From Roridomyces roridus (lineage: Eukaryota > Basidiomycota > Agaricomycetes > Agaricales > Mycenaceae), in NCBI GenBank assembly GCA_029378245.1, contig JARKIF010000051.1, forward strand, positions 124,001 through 188,000: DNA of 64,000 nucleotides, in the 5' to 3' direction. This document shows, piece by piece, positions 54,126 through 64,000 of this stretch. The number at the start of each line of letters is the position of its first letter. Position 1 is the stretch's first letter. The notes below the pieces were generated by a model. That model had not been told where the DNA came from and did not search any database. It worked only from the letters and a program-made list of their open reading frames with translations. The position numbers and the translations under genes were made by a program.

Positions 54126-54946
54126 TCAGAGTTGCAAAATGAAACACGAGAAGCACGTACACAAGGTGAACTGGGACGCCGGAAGTCTATGGAACAAGAG
54201 CTGCTCATCCTCCGCCCGCGCCACCGCCTTTGCCAGCAGAGTATAAGCGGGCTCGCCCATCTCGAACCCCGAGTTGGCGAGTTTCTTGTTGAGTTTGTCC
54301 ACGCGTTCCTTGAGAATCTGCTCGGTGATGCGATGACCGAGCTTGCGGTAGAGGGGAAGGTCCACCCGAGAGACCTCGGTGAAGGCAGGCACTAACAGGA
54401 AACATGAGTCAAGGAGCGCGACGAGTAGTGGGAGAGCGTACCTTTATGGAGCTCGCAACCAGTCAGATCCTCCTGACACGCCTTCGCGCCCGCTGGACAA
54501 GTGCACTGGATCCAGGTGTCAAATAAGTAGAAGAACGAGTAGCGGGAGTACGCACTTCGGGTGCGTCTGCATCGCGTCGGGAGGGGTTGGACGGGGCAAA
54601 AACGAAGCAGCCCTTGCAAAGCTTGATCGTTGGTCTGAATTTGAAAGCCTTGTCGTGGACCTCCTGGTACCGCGCGAACCCAAGTGCCTCCACCACGCGC
54701 TTGCACTTTTTGCAGTGCGCCCCGTCAACGTGATCCCGCCTCAAGCTGTTCGAGTTGAGGGGCAGTGAAGAGAACAGCCTGGTTCGGGACGCGTTTGTTG
54801 CCACTGGGTTTGTCGGCACCAATGTCGAACAGATGGGCACCGTCGGGATAGATGCCAAGGCGACGGTTCATGTAGGACACGAGGTCCATAGGCAGGGGGG
54901 GCGCGAGACGGGAGGGACGAGCGCGGAGGGTTCTTTCTGCAGGCAT
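54126..54946 (-). CDS. Cys-cluster protein of unknown function (paralog 2)
   Basis: The start gives MPAERTLRARPSRLAPPLP. It shares with its neighbour at 52.8-53.7 kb: LFDIGADKPSGNKRVPNQA, a CKKC pair, CKGCFVFAPSNPS, an intron-bounded CTCPAGAKACQEDLTGC, and a final helical exon with LYRKLGHRITEQILKERVDK then GEPAYTLL. Sequence identity is modest, so the duplication is not recent, yet intron positions agree. The C-terminus differs. No family was recognised; the same zinc-module inference applies. Confidence 0.6.
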
Positions 54947-55350
54947 GGTGAGGGGTGTAAGATTGGTGAGAAGACAGGGATGCTCACCAGGGTTATATAC
55001 CGCGTGTCCCAAAATGGAAAGCGTCGCGGTCATTGTCCGTCGCACGCTCACCCCGACCAACGAATCCTTGGCCCATTGTTCGCTAACCTCCACCTTGCCG
55101 CCAGCTCACCCGACACCCGACCAACGAATCCTTGGCCCATTGTTCGTTAACCGCGACCATTCTGCTATTGTCTGCCCCAGCCGCCTGAGTTTTTGTGTAA
55201 ATAAAGCTTGCTGTATCTTATCTATGTACTGATGCGTAATATTGATTTGACAGCTCGCTGATACATAATTCCCGCCTGATGCGTAACTCCCGACGTCGGG
55301 TTTGCCAAGTCAAGCTCCTTGAGTAAAGATACATGTACGAGCCCGTGCAT
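54947..55350. promoter_or_regulatory. Upstream region with duplicated CCCATTGTTCG boxes
   Basis: ATTGTTCG occurs at 55075 and 55139 within a 35-bp direct duplication that contains 'accaacgaatccttggccc'. A 'gttatatacc' TATA-like word is at about 54990. The remainder is the 3' flank of the next gene. Confidence 0.55.
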
Positions 55351-58300
55351 CTAATCCTCATCCTCATCCTCCTCCTCCTCCTCTCCTGGCTGGTTTCCTA
55401 CTCGCCCCATCTTGCCCATCTTTGGCGGGAGCTCCGGCTGCTCGTCCGGATCGAAAGCTCGCAGTTTGTAGTCTGAGGGTAGCTGCAAGCCCAGCTCGCG
55501 CACGTTGTGTTCCCAACGCTTGGCCTCCTCCGGCAGAGGAATGAAAGACGCGTTCCTCACAATAGACGTGAGCTCCCACCACTTGCCCTGGACCCAAATT
55601 TCGACGTGGTCGTGAATCTGACTCGTGTCGTCAGGGTCTTGGTGGGAAACCCATCCCTCGACGGGGCCAGTATACTGGTCGTCCGTGATCAACCGAGCAT
55701 ATTGGTGCTCTTCGCGAGCTTTGTGCGGCGGCGGAGTGCCGTCACGGCATCGCTGGCCGTTTGCCGTCTCGTACTCGTCCGCCTCGGCCATGTATTGGTG
55801 CGCCAGCCCCGTCAGGCGTTCCCGTTCTTGGCGCGGCGGGAGGTGGGTCAGCTGCGTCTTCTTCGCTGCCGGCGCTGAATCCAAGCGCTTCTTCTTCTTC
55901 GGTGGCTCCTCCTCCTCTCCAGCGTCAGCGAATCGCGTCATCTTCACATTTTTTTGAGGGCGCTGCTCGCCGTAACCTCTGGCTTGTTGCTGACGGCGGT
56001 ACTGTTCGCCCCAATTCTCCTGCGGTCCATAAGGATCAAACGGAGGGCGCTGCTGGTCACGGTAATCCCCTCCGCCTCCGTAAGCGTCCATTCCAAATGG
56101 AGGAGGAGGAGGACGGTGCCAGCCGGGGTAGTGGTTGTAGCGGGGGTCTGGATACTGCTGCTGCGGGTAGTAATACTGCGGTGGTGGTGGTGGAAAGCCC
56201 ATTCGCGGATGGCGCGATGAACCCGCAATGTTCTGCAGAGGATGAGCCTGTAGACGGGAGGCAAACCCTCCTGGCCCGATGGGGCGAACAGGAGAGGACG
56301 AGGCGGGAGGCTGGAGGTCGTCCTCGTCAAACGGAGGCGGGGTGCGTTTGCGCTTGACGGCAGGCTTGGAGGACTTCGCGGGCTGCTTGCCCTTGGCCGC
56401 CTTCTTCAATTGCGGCTGCTCCTCGTCAGACTCCTCGTCGTCGTCGTCGTCGGGCTTGCGCTTGGCAGGCTTTTTCGATTTCGGCTCGCCCTGGTCAGAC
56501 TCGTCGTCGGACTCCCCTGCCGCTGCGCTTCGCTTGCCCTTGGCTTTCTTCGACTTGGTCTTCTTCTTCTTCTCGCCTCCGCTGACATACGCTGCGGAAT
56601 TTGCCACCTTCAAAGCCACATGGCCTCACCGTCTTCAAGACGGTGATCTCGGCCTGTTGCTCCGGAAGCATCTCCTCTTCTTCTGTAAACAAATCAGCAC
56701 AGTGTCGCCGCTGCTAGCCATGGAGCGTACCTTGCGTCCATGGTACAATTCTGAGAGCGAGATCGACATTGATGCTCTTGTCTTTCTTGTGTGCTGGGCA
56801 CCCCTGCGCCTTTTCCATGCGGCCAACGACGGTGGCGAGTACCGGAGCAGAGAAGGCTTTGTCGCCCTTGTGGAACTGGGCGACAACCTCGTCCGGGTAG
56901 TTTTCCAGCCTCAGCTGGTACTTGTAAGCCAAGTCTGCCCACCCCGTCAACGTCCATCTCATTTGGGCCTTGCTGATCTCAGTCTCTTCACAGCCTCGAG
57001 CTTTCATAATGGCTCCTGTGTAAACATTCAGTCGCCAGCGCGGTGGAGGAGATAGAACGATTGGCACTTACGAAGATAACTGACGAGCCGGGTCTGCACG
57101 TATTTGCGGAACTTGTCGCGCAACTTGTCCCCGGTCAAACCCACCATCATGGATGGATACTTGTCCTCCGGCTTCGTCTGATCGAGGTCCTCGTCTTCAG
57201 CGATAGTGCCCTGCTTGTCAAGCTTGTCTTGGATGACGCTGGACACGTATTTAGCGCAAGGAAGGGGAAGGAATCAGCAGGCCACCTACGTAACCTTGGC
57301 GCTAGTTAATGTCATTTGTTTTTCCCAATTCAGGTCGGCGCGAGACTGCAGGACCTCCACCGCCTGCGACCCCGCGATGAGACGGTTATGGCCATGAGCA
57401 GGGTCGAGTAGCATCGCGTTGAGGTGAAGACCCATGGTCTGATATGCCGACACGCCCTGGCAGTACATTAGATGCTGACGCCTTGACAGCGCGAAAGACT
57501 CACCATCTTCGTTGTAGTATCAATGACCTTGTTGATGTCGGCCGGGAAAGCACCTTGATCGACGCGGAAGTCGATTATGGCGGCCTTGTGCGTTTTGTTC
57601 CACTCCTCCAACCACGGCATCGCCTTGAAACATTCCTCGAGCGAAGGCTTGGCCCCAAGCTTGGCCTCGAGTTTGGCCGCTTTCCAAGCCTCCCCGACTT
57701 TCCTACTCCATTCGTCGCTGGGAACGCCTTCCGCCGAGTTAGCACCGCCGTCTGCCGCAGTATACCAGGGCTGAAAGACGTTCCATCCTGACGGTTTGCG
57801 GAAGCTCGTGGTGCTCAAGTGCAGATGTTTGTGGAGCGTGTGCACAGACTTGCCGTACTTCTTGGCCACGGCCTTGATACCCTCGTCAAAAGCTGATTGG
57901 AGGTCTTTGAGCTCTGCCTTGCATGCTGCATTGAGAGGACCCGGACGCGCATCCTGTTCGTCGTCCTGCTCGCCATCTGAGGGAGACGGAGAGGCGACCT
58001 TCTCCTTCTCCTTCTCGTTCCCCTTCCCATTGGCACCGGCCTTGCCGGGACGCGCGTTCTGCTTGTCCTTCGGCTGGGCCTTGCCCTTGCCCTTGGACTT
58101 GGTGCGTTTCTTCCTGGACACGACGTCGCCCTCCTCCTCCTCCTCCTGCTGCTGCTGCTGCTGCTGCTGCTCGTTGTTGTCCTGGTCTCGGAGATTATCG
58201 GCCTCCTCGTCCTCGGGATTTGGTACTCGGCGTCCGACGAGGATAGCTTTGGTTTTCTCGCTTTCCTCGCAGTCGCTTCCTGAGGGGTCAGAGTCATTGC

Positions 58301-58968
58301 CCTCCGCGATGACCTGCTGCTGGGTTTTACGGCATTTTCTGCGCGGCCTCTCCTCCTCGTTCGGCGGGTGCTCCTCGCCTTCAGAAAGCGGGTGCTCCTC
58401 GTCCAAATCGAGCTGGATGGGCGCGTGTTCGAGATCGAAAAGATGGTCGTCCATGTCGTCGTCGTCGGGCCCCAGAAGATCGTCGAGGTCTTGTTCGCGA
58501 CGGTCGTGCCCCAGAATTATGGTGAGATCGCCGACTTCCTGGTCAAGCGTCTGCACCTCTTCAGGCGTGGGGGTGGAGATCCTCGGGAGTGGAGAGTTGG
58601 GCTGGCCCCGATGGAGAAAGCTGGGATGCCGGAGGAGGAGGTCGGTGGATACGTTGGGGTGTGGCGCAGGTCGCGGTTTAGGGCGCGACGCCTTGCGTGG
58701 TGAAGGGGGGATCTCAACGAAGACTTCCTGGACAAAATATCAGGAGTCGAATTCGAAGATGAAAGGTGGCACGACGTACCTTGAGCTTGCGTTTACTGGT
58801 GGTTTTGGAAGGCTGGTCGTTGTCCGCGTCCTTTTTCTATGAAAAATGTCAGAGTTAAATTCGAAGGTCCAATGAGGAACGCACCTTGCATCTGGAGTTC
58901 TTGACAAATACAGGCTCGGAGGCGCCGCTGGTTTTGGGTCGGGCGCGCAGCTGCCTCCCATTCGACAT
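55351..58968 (-). CDS. Large Lys/Glu-rich protein of unknown function
   Basis: The start gives MSNGRQLRARPKTSG, similar in style to the starts of the two Cys-cluster proteins. A long acidic and basic low-complexity region follows, with a run of Gln (about 58140-58170) and KKRTKSKGKGKAQ-type signals, implying nuclear or nucleolar location. A more conserved core follows: YGKSVHTLHKHLHLSTTSF, GWNVFQPWY, then exons with YQTMGLHLNAMLLDPAHGHN and WTLTGWADLAYKYQLRLENYP. A second basic/acidic block, a Pro/Tyr/Gln-rich stretch, and a folded-looking C-terminal segment (GPVEGWVSHQDPDD; VEIWVQGKWWELTSIVRN) close with Glu/Asp. I recognise no family. Long antisense frames here are shadows of the repetitive codons. 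Confidence 0.65.
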
Positions 58969-59869
58969 GGTGAAATTTTGGTGACAGAGAGAGTTGGGAG
59001 AGTTGGGGTGGTGAATGAAGGAGGAGGCCTCGCTTGTTCAAGGGCGCCGCGAGGATCACAGGACAACACTGAAGAACAATGGGTCTCGAGTCGTCGGCAG
59101 CGGGGTGAGGACATACCGAATACGGACCACGGTATTGCCATTGTTCGTGCCACAGGGAACTTGAGGGCGTTTCGCGTGCATTGTGAGCTCGTGGGAGCCT
59201 TGAGTGAATGCCCTGCCCACCCCGTCGTCCAATCGTGACCTGGGAAGCCCATGGGCATGAGGTCGGTGGAGTTGGCGTCGGTGTCTCCCTATGGCTGACT
59301 TTGCACCATTCGTCCCTGGATTTCTCTGTTATTTCATTGCTATACTACTTGGAGCCCGGGCTGACATACCCCGCCGCCGCCGCCGACAATCCCGCCCCAC
59401 CCAGCTCGACACCGCCCAGCGCTGGTGAGTGTCGAGAAGAAACGTTCAAGTGTTTCAAACTCCGACATTGGCCAATGATAGTGAGCATGATCTCGGAGGT
59501 GAGGACACGATCCGTCAGGGAACGCTTTGAAACCTCCGAAATCATGCTCTGCAAGTCAGCTGACACCGAAACACAGCCACTTTCCCGACTCTTGCTCCCG
59601 CCCACCACATTCGGTAAGTCCTCCCTCCCTCTGTAGTTGGTAGATAGTTGTAATAATGGAAGAATATTGGACGTACATGTCCTGCCCGTCGTTGACGGCA
59701 GTTTCGCTCTTAAAACAATGAGAAAAGGAGCCAAAAGTAGAATAGAAAAAGCTACACCCAGGGCGCGTCGCTGACCGAATTCCCAGTTCGTTCTCACCCC
59801 AAATCCGCCGCCAGCTCTCCCAGCGAGCGCACACCTCTCATCCGCCCACGACGCGCTACCATTACCCTC
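58969..59869. promoter_or_regulatory. Divergent intergenic region with ATTGTTCG and a hairpin
   Basis: ATTGTTCG lies at 59140, about 170 bp upstream of the minus-strand gene, and an inverted ACAAT at about 59076. A hairpin with arms 59483-59499 and 59533-59549 pairs at 16 of 17 positions around a 33-base loop. No gene is seen; the minus frame 59345-60001 is not supported. Confidence 0.45.
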
Positions 59870-62650
59870 ATGGACACCACCTCCAATACCACTCACGCCG
59901 AATCTGATGCTGCCTCGCCCACGAACCTTCTCAATCACGATTCCGCTACCAAACCTCCTCAGAACGAAGATAACAACGATGGAAATCAGGTTCGTTTCCA
60001 TTTTTCCAGGTCATCCTCCATCTCATTGCATTTGCAGCGCTCCTCCCGCTCTCCGCCTCTGAAACGCAGGCGCATCATGTCCCTTCTCAATTTGGCTGCC
60101 GAGGACTCTGGGGACAAGGAGGAAGACAAGGAGGAGGACCATGATCGCACCCTGAGCGACGACGGTACATTCTCTCTCCTACGTGCTTGATAAGCGACTG
60201 ACCAAATTGCAGAATTTATTGATGACGATGACGAGCTCCTGCAAGGGACCAGCCCCGGCCCTTTCATCAAAGACGAATTCACGCTGCTGAAGGATGCGGA
60301 GGATCTGGCTGCTCTGTTTGAGGGTCTTGCAGACGAGTACAAAAAAGACGTCGAGACTGAGAAGAAGAAGAACCCCACCACCGAGGAAGCGGAGGCCATG
60401 CTGGCCGAGTTCAAAGAGCGCGTTGCCAACGACAAATGGGGCGACGTGAGGGACAGAGCAGAGCAGAACGTCCAATGGGACGTCCACAAGGCCAAATGGG
60501 TCGAGGGGCCAAGGGTCAAATACCGGGAGATGCGCCGTTTGCTGAATCAGACTCGCGTCGACCCCGGGGACTGGATTCGTCTGAATCCAGAAGGCAGCGA
60601 GAAACGCATCGTCGCCTTCGTTGTAACCCCCAAGCGGTTTATCATTCCCGCCCTCAAACCCGGGTCCGACTCCTGCGAGAAATACGCGGTATATTGGCTT
60701 CTCTACAGGTGCAATCATCCTGTTGTCCACCCATCTCTGCAGGAATTGGAGCCGTTTTGCAAAAGTCGCCTTCGCTATCTCCAGCGACCCAGCCTTTCCA
60801 ATTCGTCGTATGGATTATGCGCTCAGGAACACGTCTTCATTGTCGAAGGCGACGACAAAGGGCAGCAGGGCTTGATAGAGCAGATGTGGTATTCCTACCG
60901 AGATACCCCCGACGACCCCGTCAGAACCCACTGGGCAAGAGTGTGTTGGGGCCTTCATGGTCTCGGGGCGATCCTGGCCTCCTCCCTCCGCCGTCACATG
61001 CTCGACCCTGGACCTCCCGTCAAACTCTTTGATCGGGTGAAAGTGCGGTATGGGGTCTCAAACCACCTTGATCGAGTGGGTAGGATTGTGGAAGTCGAGG
61101 GCATTAAAGCCACGGTGGAAACCTCGGCAAAAGGACGCTTCCAGGTGGACGTGGAGGACCTTGTCCGTCGGTTTGAAATGGGAGATTGGGTGGAGGTGGT
61201 GTGGGGCGCAGAAGTCGGGCGAAAAGGTCTCGTGGTTTCCGTGGACAAGCAGCAGGGTTCTCTCAGCCTTGTGGAGGATATAATGAGCCTGGGGCCAGGC
61301 CACGTATGTAATTGTTTTTTAGTTCTCTGAGCGTTGGCTAACACGGCCCACAGCACGACGTGAATCTGCCCATGGTCAACTATGTATGTATTTTTCACCT
61401 AACCTAACCTTGCATTGACACCAAGCACAGTTCGAGGTCTTCATGCGCAACGTCTGCTTTTTGTTGCTGGCTGATGATGAGCCTCTCGTCGAGTCCGTGA
61501 ACGCCTTCGCAACCGCCCCCGTCGCCGCCGTCAGTCATACCCAGAGCATACCTGCGCCTGGCGATGATATCGCCGACGTTGAGCAACCATCGGATACACG
61601 AGATCGCCAAGCCATGCACATTGGCAAGCGCTTTGAGGGTCTGGAGGTGGTGATTGGCGGCGCGCATCGGTACAGCAGGAGAGCAGGGACAATCGTTGGG
61701 GACCACGACAGCGTTGCCCGGGCGCAGAGGCTGAAAGCAAAACAAGAGTCTGCATCGACAGAGGAGGAGTACATGCGAGCGCCGTGGATGGATCGGGACG
61801 GTATTCTTATCACCGTCGTGGAAGACGACGGCAGCCGCATCGAGAATCTCACCGTCGAGGATTTATTCCATCGCTGGTAAGTCTTTCTGGCGGCTTTTCA
61901 GAATATCACTCATTTTCTCTCAGGAACAGCACTCCTCTCGCCAAAGCGTTCTTCGTTGGCAAAGGCGTGGACTGGTCAAAGCCGACGTTGCGTTGGCCAC
62001 AACCTGCTCCGGCCGCGTCCGCACGTCCTCGCACACCCACTCCAGAACCAGACGCGGAACAACCACTGTCGAGGCAGCTATGGGCAGCTCCTCCTGCCGA
62101 AGCTGAGGGGGAGTACGACGGCAAATGGCTTTGCTGCCCCAAGTTTGCGGGAAAACGTCTGGACGTCCAAGTGAAGGGAACACCTGCGCTGCAGGGGCAC
62201 CAAACGTGGCGACTATCAAATCGCATTCTCAAGTGCGAAAACGAGTATGGCTATTTGCTCCTGACAGACGCGGTAACGGAAGCCAGTCTCGTCGACAAAA
62301 AACTGCTTGTTCACGGCCTCCGCAATCACACCCTGCAAAAAATCCTGCCGATGTGTGTCGTCCCACGCAGAGAGACGTCGGCCAAGAAAAGATTGGAGGA
62401 CGCGTTTCGGGAGCGGGTCGTCATCATTGGGCCTGACATCCGCGGAAGCAAGGCGCGAGTGGGGGAGTACGGTCAAATCCGCATGCCAATCTGGGGGAAG
62501 GTCGGAATTGTCGTAGTTCTTTTCACGGACGCAAAAGAAGGGGAGTACGATGTGGGTAACCTTTGCTTGTCGGTCAACGAACGAGTTGAGCTAACCATTG
62601 GGACTTGGGACGCGACCACCTTCCCTTCTCGCACGTATTATGTACAGTAG
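59870..62650 (+). CDS. Spt5-like KOW-domain protein
   Basis: The N-terminus has KRRRIMSLLNLAAEDSGD followed by a long acidic stretch joined across an intron to EFIDDDDE, as in the acidic head of Spt5. The middle contains two KOW-like segments: FDRVKVRYGVSNHLDRVGRI with VEVEG, and MGDWVEVVWGAEVGRKGLVV with SVDKQQGS. Introns near 61305, 61385 and 61880 have GT-AG borders. The C-terminal third (GVDWSKPTLRWPQP onward) is unassigned. Spt5 is a transcription elongation factor that binds RNA polymerase II and nascent RNA. This copy is diverged and lacks an evident CTR repeat, so a specialised paralog is more likely than the housekeeping gene. Confidence 0.6.
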
Positions 62651-62995
62651 CAGCGTATAATGTGTAGACACCTTGTAAATATTCTAACTGTACAACGCAT
62701 GTATGTATGTCGCTAATATCATCAATTTACCATTGACCCCGGGCGAACTTCAAGGACAACTCACACCCCTCAAGAAACTCACGGACCCACGCGCTTGAAA
62801 CAGGTGTGCATTGTTCTCCCTGTTCTCATTTCTTTTTTGACGACTCGACAGATTTGATTTTGTATTGTTCTTGACGTGTTGTTGACGCGTTGTTGACGCG
62901 TTGCCACCTGTCAAACGTTATTCTCCTATTCTTCTGCCAAGTGAGTGGGTCGGAGAACGCGCGCGTCAGGAATCTGATACGTTTGTAGGAACACG
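62651..62995. promoter_or_regulatory. Upstream region of the KDZ transposase with ATTGTTC motifs
   Basis: ATTGTTC occurs at 62810 and 62864, and 'gttgttgacgcgttgttgacgcgttg' type short tandem words follow. It lies between the stop of the KOW gene and the KDZ start. Confidence 0.5.
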
Positions 62996-64000
62996 ATGGC
63001 GGGAATGAAGCTGCCCCGGCAGAGCAAGAAGAACAAGGAGAACATCGCAAAGATAGCCCAATCCCGACCCAGCCTACAGCCCGGGCCCTCGGTGCCACAC
63101 CCTCTGAAGAGGAATGCCAAGCAACCCACGATGCTTGGCCCTGGGAGGCGCACCATAGTGCAGACTTTCCGGCAGCCTCTACCGCCCCCGGAGACGTCGG
63201 ATGACGAGGAGGAGGAGGAGGAGGGGGAGACCCACCACTCGCAAGCACCATCCTCGGATTTTCCGGATTTCGACGTCGAATTGGACGACATAGGCGTGGA
63301 GCAATCGGAGGATGGATGGCACACGGATCAGTCCACCCATTCTCCACGCAGGCGGCGGCGCGAAACTCAGTCCCCCGAGAAACCTCACCGTCGAGCCAAG
63401 GAGTCCCAAACTGTGGCTTGGACGAGCATGATGCCAGAGCTCGTCCCGCTGTTTCTGGACTTGTCCAGCGACATGCAGTCGTGGAAGGAGTACGGTCGGC
63501 TGGAACGGCTGGACACCGAGCGTGCGTGCAGATGCGAGGATGTGGTCGAGTTAGACCTGAGCATTGTAACGTTCACAGGTATGTTTTTCCATGATCCACC
63601 GAGTACGATGAACTGAAATGACTGCCCCAGGCATATACAACGCTCGTGTAGAGCTCTGCGCTTGCGAATCCGCTCCCAAAAGGCTGCTTTGTTTGGGCTG
63701 CTTCCCCTGCGCGCCCCACCGTCCAGGCCTCGCGGTAGACGTGCGAGTGCTGGAATTCTTCAGGTCGCTGTACCTGAGAATAGCCCCGAACAAAAGCGCG
63801 GGCATTGGCGCGCTTCAGGACCACTTGGAGAAAATGGGATACCAATTGGCGAGCAATGTAAGATTTAAGATATGATACGAAGGACTATTCTAATTCACAA
63901 ACAGGACGCTTTGGTGCGACAATTTGGTGCCGCACTCGACTGGTACACGTACTTGACACATCAAGCCGAGGCGTACATCGACCAAAAATTGGACAGTCTC
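62996..64000 (+). CDS. KDZ transposase, N-terminal part (cut by the window)
   Basis: KDZ (Kyakuja-Dileera-Zisupton) transposases move a class of DNA transposons expanded in agaricomycetes. The start gives MAGMKLPRQSKKNKEN, followed by a basic/acidic linker. The Cys-cluster domain typical of this family (CxC1-like) begins RACRCEDVVEL and crosses an intron at 63579-63630 into GIYNARVELCACES. LCLGCFPCAPHRPGLAVDVR, VLEFFRSLYLR and GYQL follow. After a second intron (63858-63904) the family signature RQFGAALDWYTYLTHQAEAY is read. The catalytic RNase H core would lie beyond 64000. Frames are intact as far as visible. The KDZ call is from recognised sequence pattern, not a search. Confidence 0.75.

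Noticed and set aside
55761..57055. Plus frames of 198 and 258 codons
   Set aside because: Antisense to exons of the large minus-strand protein; no motif.
57796..58842. 348-codon plus frame rich in Ser and Leu
   Set aside because: Antisense shadow of the Lys/Glu/Gln-rich coding exon; its composition is what the opposite strand of acidic and basic repeats yields.

Overview
The window reads as a eukaryotic, intron-rich nuclear fragment from a filamentous basidiomycete, most likely an Agaricomycete. Genes carry many short introns of about 45-60 bp with GT-AG borders. The families present are typical of that group: a NACHT-ankyrin NLR with a Gly-rich N-terminus, a KDZ transposase with a Cys cluster, a microsomal-type P450, and a Zn2Cys6 regulator beginning CAEC. 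I cannot name a species. All functional calls come from reading translated exons by eye; no database search was run.

Layout. 1-1343 is the 5' end of an LTR retrotransposon (LTR 821-1343, gag-like ORF on the minus strand) that runs off the left edge. It sits in a degenerate inverted duplicate of 43.1-44.0 kb. 2.0-3.7 kb is a dead short-chain dehydrogenase (SDR) copy. 4.4-19 kb is almost purely transposable elements: a 2.1-kb TA-flanked element, CAAG-type MITEs, a 6.7-kb long-TIR element (A), an intact-looking 3.3-kb hAT transposon nested in A, and a hairpin-rich TIR element. 19.8-27.9 kb is a conserved gene island: glycerol-3-phosphate acyltransferase (minus), a divergent M38-type amidohydrolase (plus) and a Zn2Cys6 regulator (minus). 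29.6-31.2 kb is another 8-bp-TSD element with a nested MITE. 31.6-35.5 kb is a head-to-tail cluster of four SDR copies on the minus strand: two full-length (one with its catalytic Lys replaced by Gln) and two fragments. 37.5-42.5 kb is a P450 pseudogene split by a 3.0-kb long-TIR element (B), a sister of element A. 45.3-49.3 kb is a NACHT-ankyrin NLR with near-identical ankyrin repeats and two frame breaks. 50-52.5 kb holds minisatellites, two tRNA-derived SINE-like copies and a MITE.

52.7-64.0 kb is a separate, densely packed unit. It contains two paralogous Cys-cluster proteins and a large Lys/Glu-rich protein (all minus), an Spt5-like KOW protein (plus), and the start of a KDZ transposase (plus) that leaves the window. 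Four of these five genes share an ATTGTTC promoter motif. I infer that these may be co-regulated cargo or satellite genes of a KDZ transposon. This is the best candidate here for an undescribed system.

The main limits are that exon borders are manual, the window cuts both outermost elements, and several single-base frame breaks could be assembly errors rather than real lesions.
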